From positions 1-26,182 of the IMG/VR virus record IMGVR_UViG_3300025120_000467: a stretch of DNA of 26,182 nucleotides, one strand, 5' to 3'. Below the pieces are notes generated by a model. It was not told the origin of the DNA, did not search any database, and was given only the letters and a program-made list of their open reading frames with translations. Origin of the DNA: a virus. Below are positions 9,824-18,648 of the stretch, piece after piece; position 1 is the stretch's first letter, and the number at the start of each line of letters is the position of its first letter. A program made the position numbers and the translations under genes.

Positions 9824-10234
9824 TTATTTTGTTTTGTATATTATATTATGTTTTTCTTTACTAATAATATAATTAAGTTCTTTTAATTTATTTAAAACTT
9901 TATCATAAGGTGTTGTACACCATACCCCTTCAGCGCCTTGCTTAAAACATTTTTTAACAGTTTTGTCTATTAACAATGTTATAATTTCCGATCTGTTTTG
10001 TTTTTTATAATTTGGATCTGCAATTAAATAATCACAATACCATACTGGTGAGTTTGTTTTAAAAATAAAAACACCTGCTATTATTTTTTCGTCAACAACC
10101 GCAACTAAGCCTTGTTTGTCAAATGGTAAAAGCAACGTGTTTAAAGGCTTACCACTATAATGTTGCCACCACAAACTTAATAAAGGTATGTCTTTTTTTT
10201 CGTTTAATTCTCTTATAGAGATTAAGTGTTTCAT
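9824..10234 (-). CDS. GNAT-fold protein (136 aa) in the T7 gp13 slot
   Basis: The strand-helix pattern fits a small GNAT N-acetyltransferase fold: a strand LVAVVDEKIIAGVFIFKT at residues 43-60, the strand PVWYCDYLIADP at 63-74, a helix after YKKQNRSEIITLLI, and a C-terminal pair of strands. The acetyl-CoA pyrophosphate loop, normally Q/R-x-x-G-x-G/A, reads KKQNRSEII here and has no glycines, so catalysis is doubtful. The gene sits between the tail proteins and the ejection proteins, spaced 10 and 6 bases from its neighbours. T7 gp13 (138 aa) has the same length, fold class and neighbourhood and is needed for assembly of the internal core. A structural or chaperone role is therefore as likely as acetylation. 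The fold assignment is by eye. Confidence 0.62.
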   Translation of the reverse strand: MKHLISIRELNEKKDIPLLSLWWQHYSGKPLNTLLLPFDKQGLVAVVDEKIIAGVFIFKTNSPVWYCDYLIADPNYKKQNRSEIITLLIDKTVKKCFKQGAEGVWCTTPYDKVLNKLKELNYIISKEKHNIIYKTK

Positions 10235-10244
10235 TTAATTTTAT

Positions 10245-11573
10245 TTAATAAGATGATTCTATATATTTTGTACTTACTGCAAATAACTCATTAGTTCCTG
10301 TTTGTCCGCCCCCAACTAAATTTGTAGCTGATAATCTTATAGTTGCATAAAATCCTTTAACTCCAGATATGTCTTTACCAAAAATAATTTCACCTTGATT
10401 AACGGTGCTAGTGTTTATTAAATTTGCAAAATATTTGTTTTCTTTTGCTTTAAATTCATTTTTTAATAAAGAACTTTCCATTGCCGCTAAAGTTGTAGGC
10501 ATTGTAAAAACTCCAATATTGTTTGCAGTATCAGTATTTGTTTGAAATAAATTCATTTCCCAATTACTATCTCCTTCATAGTTTATGGTTTGAAAAGTTT
10601 TAACCAAAGAAGGTTTAGCATTAAACACGCTAATAACGCTAGAAATATTATTTATTCCATAAAAATTAGCTCTATTAGAAATAGTCGAATAATGTTTATA
10701 TAAATCACCACTTAAGTTAAAACTAAAAAAGTTATTATCTAGGCTTAACATAAAAGATGGTACATAGCTATAAAAGCTTGTCCACCCTTGAACCTGTTCG
10801 TCAAAAGACAAAGTTAATGCTGAATCACCTGTTTTTTGATTGTTTGTTGGCTGTATAGATAATGTATAACATTTATTATGTATATCCCAACCACCTATTA
10901 ATTTACCTGAAGTACCTAAGTTGCTTAAACTTAATTGATCTCTAAAAAAATCATACATACCGTAGTTAGATATTTCAGTTAATCCATCTTGAGACAATCT
11001 CATTACAGAACCTTTATTAGCATCTGTAAAATATTTTCTATATCCATATACAGCAAATGATTCTGGATTTGTTGCAATACCAAATTCACCAGCATAAGGT
11101 TGTATTTGACCAATAACAAGGTTAGATGTGGTAGTGATAGGTTGACCTTCTGCAGAATAAATAGCATCTTTATCTATTAAAGCTCTATTTACTTTTCTTT
11201 CTTGAAATATTGTTAAATTAGTATCTTCAGCATATAACTTTTGTATTGTTCCTTTTGCAGGATCAACAGTTCTAGTTATATCATTTGCTATAGAAAATTG
11301 ATTTGTTTCGTTTATATCTGTTCGTGAATTAAAAACACCTGAAAATATAATACTATTACCAAAAGACTCTTGGTTTTTAGTATCAGTAACTAAAAATGCT
11401 CTAGGTGAAATACCAGCAAACTTGCCATTAAAATCACCTTTTATTCTAGATTCTTCTACGTACCAATCATATTGTGCGTTTGTTCTATCGTATTGACCAG
11501 TTGAACTCCAAGTTTGATTTATCTTTTTTAATATAAAAGTATTGTAATACTGTATTTTTAATGTAGTAGCCAT
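10245..11573 (-). CDS. Tail protein (442 aa), nozzle / stabilisation family
   Basis: A beta-rich protein with a recognisable core: KLYAEDTNLTIFQERKVNRA, LIDKDAIYSAEGQ, GEFGIATNPESFAVYGYRKY, then RLSQDGLTEISNYGMYDFFRD, about residues 112-210. I recall this core from tail proteins of uncultured marine phages and crAss-like phages, where it belongs to the tail nozzle / DNA-stabilisation group. Asp/Gly/Tyr-rich strand repeats suggest a beta-propeller or stacked-sheet fold. The gene starts 32 bases after the 1596-residue tail protein and ends 10 bases before the GNAT-like gene. It probably forms part of the short tail with that neighbour; it could be a second nozzle ring or the distal half of a nozzle made of two chains. 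No enzymatic motif is visible. Confidence 0.7.
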   Translation of the reverse strand: MATTLKIQYYNTFILKKINQTWSSTGQYDRTNAQYDWYVEESRIKGDFNGKFAGISPRAFLVTDTKNQESFGNSIIFSGVFNSRTDINETNQFSIANDITRTVDPAKGTIQKLYAEDTNLTIFQERKVNRALIDKDAIYSAEGQPITTTSNLVIGQIQPYAGEFGIATNPESFAVYGYRKYFTDANKGSVMRLSQDGLTEISNYGMYDFFRDQLSLSNLGTSGKLIGGWDIHNKCYTLSIQPTNNQKTGDSALTLSFDEQVQGWTSFYSYVPSFMLSLDNNFFSFNLSGDLYKHYSTISNRANFYGINNISSVISVFNAKPSLVKTFQTINYEGDSNWEMNLFQTNTDTANNIGVFTMPTTLAAMESSLLKNEFKAKENKYFANLINTSTVNQGEIIFGKDISGVKGFYATIRLSATNLVGGGQTGTNELFAVSTKYIESSY

Positions 11574-11605
11574 ATGTTATAATTACTTATTTGTTTTGTT
11601 TTTTA

Positions 11606-14600
11606 CTAACTAGGCCAGTTAGATGTTTTGAACCATGTACTAGATACAAAAGGTGGTGATCCACTAGCTGGAGCAACCAATACAGGGTTCGGAGGTGGTG
11701 ATGCTAACACAGTGTCATAAACTAAAGTAAGACTAACTCCACTAGCACAAGACGCTGTTGTAAATTCAATCTTCATGTTAATAAGACAACACTGGCTCCA
11801 GTTATAAGAAGCTCCACTTGCTGGATCAGTACCTGAATCACCTGGTCTAACACCAGCATTTATTTGCGCTTGGCTAGGATTAAATGGTTGTAGTGTTGCT
11901 ATTATTTGATATGAATCATTAGATGTAGAGTCGCTAATAGTTATTGGAGATGTGAAACTTGTAAAAGGTGCTCCAGTTCCAGACGCAGGTGCTTGAAAAG
12001 CAGTTGTTGTGGTTGTATTATAACCAGAAACAATAGCAACAAATTGACTTTGACCCGCTATACTTCTTGTAACTTTAGCATATATATATTGTGTGGTATT
12101 TGTCCAGTTTGCAACTTCTCCAACCCATATTGGTAAAGCAGCAGTAGATGTGCTTGTAGGACAACCAGGCGTCATACCAACAGCGCCTGTAGGTGGAGAT
12201 TGCAATTGTAAGGCTGGATTTATATAGCCAGGATTTCCAGATGTTATATTAGAAGTATACCAATTTGCAACTACTCCAGTATAAGAAGTGCCTATTGGGG
12301 TATATTGTATTGCTAATTCACTAGATGCTGAAGTTCCATTTTGATCTACCAATTGTACTGTTATTTCATGAAGAGTTGCTGAAGCAAAATCTCCTAACAA
12401 AGTACCACCAAGACCATTTACATTAGTTCTTTCAACCCATATGCCATAAAAATTTTCATTGTTAGATGTTGCACAAGTGCTTTGATTATATTGACCCTGT
12501 CCTTTTATAAAATAAAACTTAGAAATATCAGCATTTGTAGCACTTCCTGAAGGATTTTGACCTGTTACAGCTCCATAAAACTGACCATTTGCGTTTTGCC
12601 ATCTACAAGATGAAATAACCCATTGTAAATCTACTGTTCTATCACAAGGCGCACAACTACCGTTATAACCTCTAACAACACCAGGACCACTAGCGGAAAA
12701 GAAATTATAACCAGTTTGTTTTAATATTGTTGTATCAGATAATAAAGGTTGAGGAGCTTGTGTTAATTCTATTACAGGTAAGTCATTTGCTAATTGTCTA
12801 GTAAATTGTTGTGTTGAGACAGTACCGTCTGCTTGCGTGAACTGAATAGTAAATTGATATTTTTGATTATACTCAAAATTAGTTAAAGCAGCATGTGGTA
12901 CACCCGCGATATTGTCTTGAGCTAAATCTATTCTAAAAGATCCTCCTCCAGCAGCGCTTATTATAAATTCTGCATTTCTATTTACACCAGTGATAACGCC
13001 ATGCGGAAAATTTGGATCAAAAGAAAATACAGACAATAAAACTGCGGTTGAAGTAACATCGTTACCACCTGGGGTTAATGGAAAAAACGGAGTAGTTAAT
13101 TGTGCACCACCACAGTCTCCCTCGTTGTGTAACCATGAAAACGAAGACAATCCTGTTATACTAGTACCTGAAGTTGATATTGCAAAATTTAAATCAGATA
13201 TTAAACCTGTAGTTGAACTTTCATAAAACAAGTCTAAATTAGAAACAAATGGAGCGGTTTCATATACAGATAAATCCATAAAATCAGGATATTCTGCGCC
13301 AGAAGCCTGAGTGTTATATAAACCTTGAGTAATACCAATACTTTTTTGTGTATTTATTTTACCTATAAAAGGCTTTTGATCTACATCAAATATGGCATTA
13401 TTATTTATCTTGTCACTTGCAGGAGCTGTTCCAGCTTCACCACCATATTGTATGTCTGGAAAAACTTTTTGTATACTACCTATCAACTCAACAACGTCAG
13501 GAGTTGAGCTTGGTGTAAATTGTTCGTTGCTTACCGCTGTAGATATATTTGTAACTCTACCAAACATGTTTAAGCTACTGTTAAACTGAGTGTCTTGAGC
13601 TCCAACGTCATTAAGTTCTCTTGGAACTTTATTAATATTGTCGTGAGTTAAAACTATAAAAGCTGTACTCCCTATTTCAGTTGTATTACCCTGTATTGGA
13701 TAACCGTTTATAATACCGGGTAAATAAACATTGTAATATTCTTGCTCTTGTTGTTTTACTACAACTCTATATGAATAAAAACCTGTTACGTTTATATTAT
13801 ATACAAAATTAGAAACAGTTAAATTTGTTTTAGGTTCTACTCTATCTGTGTTATTAGACGCAGGAATACTGTCACCTATAAATAAATACGTATCTGATAT
13901 TTCATGTTCTGTTCTTATATCTCTATTTGTAGTACCAGTTGCTGTTTTTATTTCAACATAATCTTGATATTTACCTCTTAATTTTCTACCTATTATAAAA
14001 ATAGTACTTGCGTTAGTTATGTTTTTTATTTGATATCTATATTGAGAGCTATATAATAACTGAGCTTTTAATTTATAATTTGAAACAGTTGGCGCGCCAC
14101 TTGTAAAAGTAATTACAACTTCATCGTCTCCACTGTCTGTAATTCCATATGTATTAGAGTTAATTAAAACCCAACCATTACCTTGATTTAAATATAAAGT
14201 AAAAATATTATTTGAATCTATATCTTGTTGAGATATGTTTGCAAAAGTATAAGCAGCTTGAGCAGATACTGTATTTAAAACTTGAACACTTAAATCAATA
14301 AACGTTGGAAAAGGTGAAGAAAAACCGCTTACTGCAGATGCTATCGCTTGATAGTTAGTGGGCACAGCATACATTGGTTCTAAATCTCCATTAACACTAA
14401 CAATTTCATCAAACCTTAAGGTTAAACTATCACCTAGCCAACCTAAAGTTTGGCCAGCATTTTCAGATGGTCTATACTTACTAAAAAAATTAGAACCTTC
14501 GGTTGGTTCTCCACCAGCAACCAAAACATTATCTTTAGACGATAATATAACGTCTGTTTGTCTACCCCATTTGTCTGCTAATATAATTCCAACTTGATAA

Positions 14601-16396
14601 TTTCTATTTTGTTTAACAGAATGTTGAGGGTATTCCTCATATTCTTGAGCGTTTTTATCAATACTTCCAGCAGCATAATTTAAAGATAATGGTGCGTTGT
14701 AACCTTGTGTAAAATTACCATACATAACTCTATTACCGGATATTTCTTGAGCTCTAGCTCTTACAGGAACTTTGTCAAAAACTCTGGTTGTTTCGTCTGT
14801 AGGTAATGTTTTAAAAGGAACAGTAGACTCATAAGTATACTGATATATGTTTGTATTATTTAAATTAGATATAAACGTAGAATTAACTGGTACGCTTTGT
14901 AATATTTTATAAGCTAAAGCATCAGATTCTTTATATATAATATCTATTTCTTCTACTTTATAATCATTAATAATGTTTAACGAAGGAAGCTCAATATTTA
15001 ATATTATATTGTTAATACTATTTTGCATAAAATCAATTATTGTTGATCTCATTGCGTCGTCTTCATCTTTGTTGACAAATCTTCCTTCTTGTAAAGGTAT
15101 ATAACAGTCTTGTGAAAATGGTGCTATTAAAGAATATTCTCCATCATCAAATTTAAATCTATAGCTAAACCTTACAAATTTATCTTTAATAAATTCTGGA
15201 TCACCTGACCAACCTTTAAAAGTTGGTTGTTGAGTAACTCTAACAGCAAAACCCATTATTGATTCGCTTGTGGTAGCAGTTTCTATTGTTGGTACGGCGT
15301 TAGTGTCTAAAATAGAATAATATTTTAAACCACCTTTTATCCAATACTTTGCGTTAGTGTATATTTGTTGAAAATCAACAGCGTTGCTTGTAGCTATTCT
15401 TTGCCCAGAGGGTTGTGAATTCCAACCAGTAGAGTTGTTATTAGCACTAGATGTTGCGGTCCAATTGTCCGTAGATTTTATTGAAGCAACACCAGTGACT
15501 CCTACTTGTGTATTTAAATTGGTGTATTCTTGTTCGTCTGCAATATCATAACCAAATGGCGCTAAATTTCTTGTGTCTTTTACTGCCCAGCTATTGTATA
15601 ATTTTTGATATACAACCCCGTTTTCTAAGTTATTATTATAATAACACCAGCAACCTACTTGATCTGTATTGTATTGTACCCAATCTGCTCTAGTTAAAGC
15701 TTCTGGTATAGGATCACCATTTCTATATCTTTTTGTATTTAAATTTACTGTAGCCCAAGTATCTGCACCTATTAACAGCGAAGGTAGGTTTTGCGCATCG
15801 CTCATTGTGCTTGGTTTTAATGTAGAAACACTTCTTAAATCTATTAATTGAGGCGCTTCATATGGAAAAAACTTACATACAGTCACACTTTCTTCGTCTT
15901 TATAGTAAGTGTTATTTACATCTAACGCAGCTGTTGCAACATTTATATTTCTAGGTTGGTTTCTGTTGTCTGTAAAAAACAATAAGCTTTCTAATAAGCT
16001 TACGCCATATATAGGTGCTGTTGTAGCAAAGTTTAAAAAATGACCATTTACTAACAAAATAGGAATATTGCTTCCTGATGTTGGCTGCCATCTATATATA
16101 CTACACGTGTTAGAACTTAACGCATTAGGTATATCATCAGTTGGTGTAAAATCTGTAACAAAATAATATACAAAACCGTTTTTTTCATCAACAAAAGTAC
16201 CTATTGTTTTTAAAGATCCTGCACTGTTAAAAACTAATTCATTTCCTAGAATAGACTCTAAAGCACCTACGTCACTATTTTCTGATCTTGACACAGCTAT
16301 ATTTTGACCATCTCTATATTCATTGCTAGGAATTATTCTATCATCTAAGTCCTTGTTCATTCTGGACTTAATAAAACTGTTTTTATTTTCTGCCAT
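11606..16396 (-). CDS. Large tail nozzle / stabilisation-like protein with adhesin-like C-terminus (1596 aa)
   Basis: The N-terminus (FIKSRMNKDLDDRIIPSNEY, then RDGQNIAVSRSENSDVGALE) is a signature I recall from tail stabilisation / nozzle proteins of marine and crAss-like phages, loosely comparable to P22 gp10 and T7 gp12. Residues about 60-180 show propeller-like strands (FVYYFVTDF, LLFFTDNRNQPRNI). A second conserved segment, FMDLSVYETAPFVSNLDLFY near residues 1038-1060, marks the end of the usual core. The remaining 530 or so residues are Ser/Thr/Gly/Asn-rich beta sequence with several cysteines (CGG, CAPC, CPTS, QCC) and look like stacked Ig-like or adhesin domains. The gene follows the adaptor-like gene by 5 bases. 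It likely forms the tail tube tip, and the extension may touch the host; the receptor role is inference. The length far exceeds T7 gp12 (about 794 aa). Confidence 0.72.
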   Translation of the reverse strand: MAENKNSFIKSRMNKDLDDRIIPSNEYRDGQNIAVSRSENSDVGALESILGNELVFNSAGSLKTIGTFVDEKNGFVYYFVTDFTPTDDIPNALSSNTCSIYRWQPTSGSNIPILLVNGHFLNFATTAPIYGVSLLESLLFFTDNRNQPRNINVATAALDVNNTYYKDEESVTVCKFFPYEAPQLIDLRSVSTLKPSTMSDAQNLPSLLIGADTWATVNLNTKRYRNGDPIPEALTRADWVQYNTDQVGCWCYYNNNLENGVVYQKLYNSWAVKDTRNLAPFGYDIADEQEYTNLNTQVGVTGVASIKSTDNWTATSSANNNSTGWNSQPSGQRIATSNAVDFQQIYTNAKYWIKGGLKYYSILDTNAVPTIETATTSESIMGFAVRVTQQPTFKGWSGDPEFIKDKFVRFSYRFKFDDGEYSLIAPFSQDCYIPLQEGRFVNKDEDDAMRSTIIDFMQNSINNIILNIELPSLNIINDYKVEEIDIIYKESDALAYKILQSVPVNSTFISNLNNTNIYQYTYESTVPFKTLPTDETTRVFDKVPVRARAQEISGNRVMYGNFTQGYNAPLSLNYAAGSIDKNAQEYEEYPQHSVKQNRNYQVGIILADKWGRQTDVILSSKDNVLVAGGEPTEGSNFFSKYRPSENAGQTLGWLGDSLTLRFDEIVSVNGDLEPMYAVPTNYQAIASAVSGFSSPFPTFIDLSVQVLNTVSAQAAYTFANISQQDIDSNNIFTLYLNQGNGWVLINSNTYGITDSGDDEVVITFTSGAPTVSNYKLKAQLLYSSQYRYQIKNITNASTIFIIGRKLRGKYQDYVEIKTATGTTNRDIRTEHEISDTYLFIGDSIPASNNTDRVEPKTNLTVSNFVYNINVTGFYSYRVVVKQQEQEYYNVYLPGIINGYPIQGNTTEIGSTAFIVLTHDNINKVPRELNDVGAQDTQFNSSLNMFGRVTNISTAVSNEQFTPSSTPDVVELIGSIQKVFPDIQYGGEAGTAPASDKINNNAIFDVDQKPFIGKINTQKSIGITQGLYNTQASGAEYPDFMDLSVYETAPFVSNLDLFYESSTTGLISDLNFAISTSGTSITGLSSFSWLHNEGDCGGAQLTTPFFPLTPGGNDVTSTAVLLSVFSFDPNFPHGVITGVNRNAEFIISAAGGGSFRIDLAQDNIAGVPHAALTNFEYNQKYQFTIQFTQADGTVSTQQFTRQLANDLPVIELTQAPQPLLSDTTILKQTGYNFFSASGPGVVRGYNGSCAPCDRTVDLQWVISSCRWQNANGQFYGAVTGQNPSGSATNADISKFYFIKGQGQYNQSTCATSNNENFYGIWVERTNVNGLGGTLLGDFASATLHEITVQLVDQNGTSASSELAIQYTPIGTSYTGVVANWYTSNITSGNPGYINPALQLQSPPTGAVGMTPGCPTSTSTAALPIWVGEVANWTNTTQYIYAKVTRSIAGQSQFVAIVSGYNTTTTTAFQAPASGTGAPFTSFTSPITISDSTSNDSYQIIATLQPFNPSQAQINAGVRPGDSGTDPASGASYNWSQCCLINMKIEFTTASCASGVSLTLVYDTVLASPPPNPVLVAPASGSPPFVSSTWFKTSNWPS

Positions 16397-16401
16397 TTGT
16401 A

Positions 16402-17652
16402 TTATTTAATCCATTTAGATTTATTACGCATAACTTGACATATTTCATCAAGTTTAATATTAGATAATCTAATTTTAGCGTTTCTTAATTTAGCTGATTT
16501 TTCTTTTTTTAATCTTTGAACAACATATTCAGGCTGGTTTATTCTACCTGAAATAATATAATAAAGTATATTAGCATACATTGCTTCCTCTGCCATTTTA
16601 GGAACTCTAGTATCTAAATCATAAGCAAGTCCATCTGATATATATTCAAAAACTATTAATTGATTAGCTAAATTACCTGAAAAAGATAATTTATTTTCTC
16701 TTTCATTAAGATTAAACCAACCGTTTGTTTGTGAAGTTGATGGTTCTAAACCATATCTTTGGCCATAACCATTTAACACACCGTAACCAAAATCATATGG
16801 GTTTATACCACTGTTTAAATCAAGATTATCAAATCTACCATTCACCAAGCTATCATTAGCTGTGTGCCATCTATCTTGAACTATAGAGGTACCTTCTGTA
16901 TCATTACCAAAATTATCTTGAGTAGGTATTCCTTGAGCGTCTTGAATTTGTGTATAATAAGGGCTTGTTGTAAGGTTGTTTGTAGGATATATTATATGCT
17001 GTACACCTAGTTGATCTATCCAACAAGTTCTAACGTAATTAACATAATCTTGTGGTAGTGGTAGTGTTAAACTTGGTGGTATACTCAATTCAGATGACTT
17101 AATACTTTTTAAAGTATCGTAACTAAATTCTTGTAATGATCTTTTTGCAAAAAATATTATATCAGTTCTTTTTACATTAGGTATTAATTTACCTTTACCA
17201 ACGTAACCAACTAAAAAATTAGCAACAATATCGCTAAGTTTAACATATTGATAACCACCATAGTTGTCTTCTACTATTTGACCAAACGCTTTTTCTGCTT
17301 GTGTGTTTCCATATTTACCACCATCTAGCATTTTTAGCTGAACAACAATAAACAATCCATTAGCAGGTGCTCCTGTATTTGCAAAATCAATAACATTGCG
17401 TTCAACTGAAAAGCTTGTTACATATTCACTCCATGATCCTGCTATACCTGTCGTGCTAGTGTATATTTTAAAATTATTTAATGCGTAGTTTTCTAACAAA
17501 GGATTCCAATCACCTAAATACAAGTCAGTATCAAAAGTTGTTGTAAACTTTGTCTCAGCTCCGTTTCCTCTAAAATTTTGTGATCCAGAATAATATTGTT
17601 GTCCTGTTTCATTTATTAGTCCATTATTTGGTGGTGTTATTATGCTAGCCAT
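16402..17652 (-). CDS. Tail tubular / head-tail adaptor-like protein (416 aa)
   Basis: Two conserved blocks support the call. The first, about residues 140-225, includes KLSDIVANFLVGYVGKGKLI, KRTDIIFFAKRSLQEFSYDT and LPLPQDYVNYVRTCWID. The second, about 345-416, includes AEEAMYANILYYIISGR, VQRLKKEKSAKLRNAKIRLS and ends KSKWIK. I recall both from the tail tubular / adaptor family of crAss-like and uncultured marine phages, analogous to T7 gp11 and P22 gp4, whose ring links portal and nozzle. Position just before the nozzle-like gene agrees. The N-terminal ~110 residues are beta-rich and less familiar; they may be a side domain exposed on the connector. Spacing is 6 bases from the preceding gene and 5 from the next, with an A/T leader. 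Function is inferred from family memory and synteny. Confidence 0.75.
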   Translation of the reverse strand: MASIITPPNNGLINETGQQYYSGSQNFRGNGAETKFTTTFDTDLYLGDWNPLLENYALNNFKIYTSTTGIAGSWSEYVTSFSVERNVIDFANTGAPANGLFIVVQLKMLDGGKYGNTQAEKAFGQIVEDNYGGYQYVKLSDIVANFLVGYVGKGKLIPNVKRTDIIFFAKRSLQEFSYDTLKSIKSSELSIPPSLTLPLPQDYVNYVRTCWIDQLGVQHIIYPTNNLTTSPYYTQIQDAQGIPTQDNFGNDTEGTSIVQDRWHTANDSLVNGRFDNLDLNSGINPYDFGYGVLNGYGQRYGLEPSTSQTNGWFNLNERENKLSFSGNLANQLIVFEYISDGLAYDLDTRVPKMAEEAMYANILYYIISGRINQPEYVVQRLKKEKSAKLRNAKIRLSNIKLDEICQVMRNKSKWIK

Positions 17653-17658
17653 AGTTTG

Positions 17659-18588
17659 TTAATTTCTTTCGTTTATTTCATTAGCAGCTAATTCTTGAGA
17701 AGCAGCTTGTACTATCATAGGGTCTTTTATAGTTATTCCAGAATATTTTAGTATTTCTAAAATAACAGTTGTTGTTTCAGAAACATCTAAATCAAAATCA
17801 ACAGAAGTAGTTGGGTTATAAACATAATATCCTGTAGCAGAGCTAAAATTCCATTTAACATTATTAGGTGTTCTAAGATATGTTACATTTACATTTTTTG
17901 TAATAGTTTGCGGAAATATTATTAATTTATAATCTTCATATAGGTATACTGGAAAAACCTCTGAAGGTTTAGTTAAAGTAGACATGTTCATTTGAGCTAA
18001 TTCATTTCTTTGAACAAACTGTATTTGTTTTTCATCGTTAAATAAAACAGTTCCTAGTTTGTAAAAATTTTGTGGATACAAAATAATTTGAATATTGTTA
18101 ACTGTTCCAGTAGCTATAGCGCCAGCTGTTAAATTAAATATACCGCCAGTTATATTAAAGTTAGTATAAGCTACGTTATTAACAGTAACTACTACTGAAC
18201 TTTCTTCTACGTTTGATTGTGTTATAGTTGTAAGAGGATAAGCGGTTTGCCCATTTGTACTACTAAATAGTTGGGTTCCACTAGCAACTCCTGAAGATGT
18301 TGGAGTTGTAAAATAATCATTACCCGTAGCTACGTTTACATATGTAGCAGGGCCATATTCTCTAAAGATTTCTAATTTTTCTTGTACTGTTTTGTACCTA
18401 TCACCATATTCGCTTTCATTTTGTGGTACACGCATTTGTTGATTTAACGTTTCAAAGTAAGTTTCAAATATTTCTAATTGTACTTGTGTAGCTATTTTAT
18501 TAAACTCGTCAGGAGTCAAATAACCTCTTTGTTCTTTATTTGTTATTAATAAGACTGTTTTGTAAACCTTATCTACGTTTATCGCCAT
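17659..18588 (-). CDS. Connector-region structural protein (309 aa), function uncertain
   Basis: The start MAINVDKVYKTVLLITNKEQ followed by RGYLTPDEFNKIATQVQLEI is one I recall from conserved proteins encoded between the capsid and adaptor genes of uncultured marine phages. Residues 1-60 are helical, about 70-160 are Thr/Asn/Val-rich strands, and the C-terminus is helical and acidic (MIVQAASQELAANEINERN). No catalytic motif is seen. Its place between the capsid block and the adaptor-like gene (6-base gap) suggests a connector or ring component. It is preceded by a 60-base spacer holding a hairpin, so its translation or message stability could be set separately from the genes before it. The function is not established; a neck or tail-completion protein is the best guess. 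Confidence 0.6.
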   Translation of the reverse strand: MAINVDKVYKTVLLITNKEQRGYLTPDEFNKIATQVQLEIFETYFETLNQQMRVPQNESEYGDRYKTVQEKLEIFREYGPATYVNVATGNDYFTTPTSSGVASGTQLFSSTNGQTAYPLTTITQSNVEESSVVVTVNNVAYTNFNITGGIFNLTAGAIATGTVNNIQIILYPQNFYKLGTVLFNDEKQIQFVQRNELAQMNMSTLTKPSEVFPVYLYEDYKLIIFPQTITKNVNVTYLRTPNNVKWNFSSATGYYVYNPTTSVDFDLDVSETTTVILEILKYSGITIKDPMIVQAASQELAANEINERN

Positions 18589-18604
18589 TTTGTTTTATTT
18601 ATTA

Positions 18605-18638
18605 TAATATGAGGCCCGAGTAAACGAGCCTTATATTA
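18605..18638 (-). terminator. Hairpin in the spacer between the 254- and 309-residue genes
   Basis: A 34-base inverted repeat: two 14-base arms with one mismatch and one G-U pair on the minus-strand RNA, around a 6-base loop. The GC-rich core (AGGCUCG / CGGGCCU) stands out in AT-rich surroundings. The sequence after it on the minus strand is A-rich (AATAAATAAAAC), without the U tract of a classic rho-independent terminator. It may therefore be an attenuator, an RNA-processing site or a stability element rather than a true terminator. The arms are seen directly; the function is inferred. Confidence 0.45.
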
Positions 18639-18648
18639 GTATTACATG

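Noticed and set aside
11574-11605. The 32-base spacer between the two tail genes as a frameshift or broken-gene scar
   Set aside because: Both flanking genes have intact starts and stops, and the spacer is plain A/T leader sequence without a slippery site or remnant coding frame.
14093-14100. The 8-base palindrome GGCGCGCC
   Set aside because: It lies within the large tail gene with no other inverted repeat around it; a single short palindrome carries no evident function.
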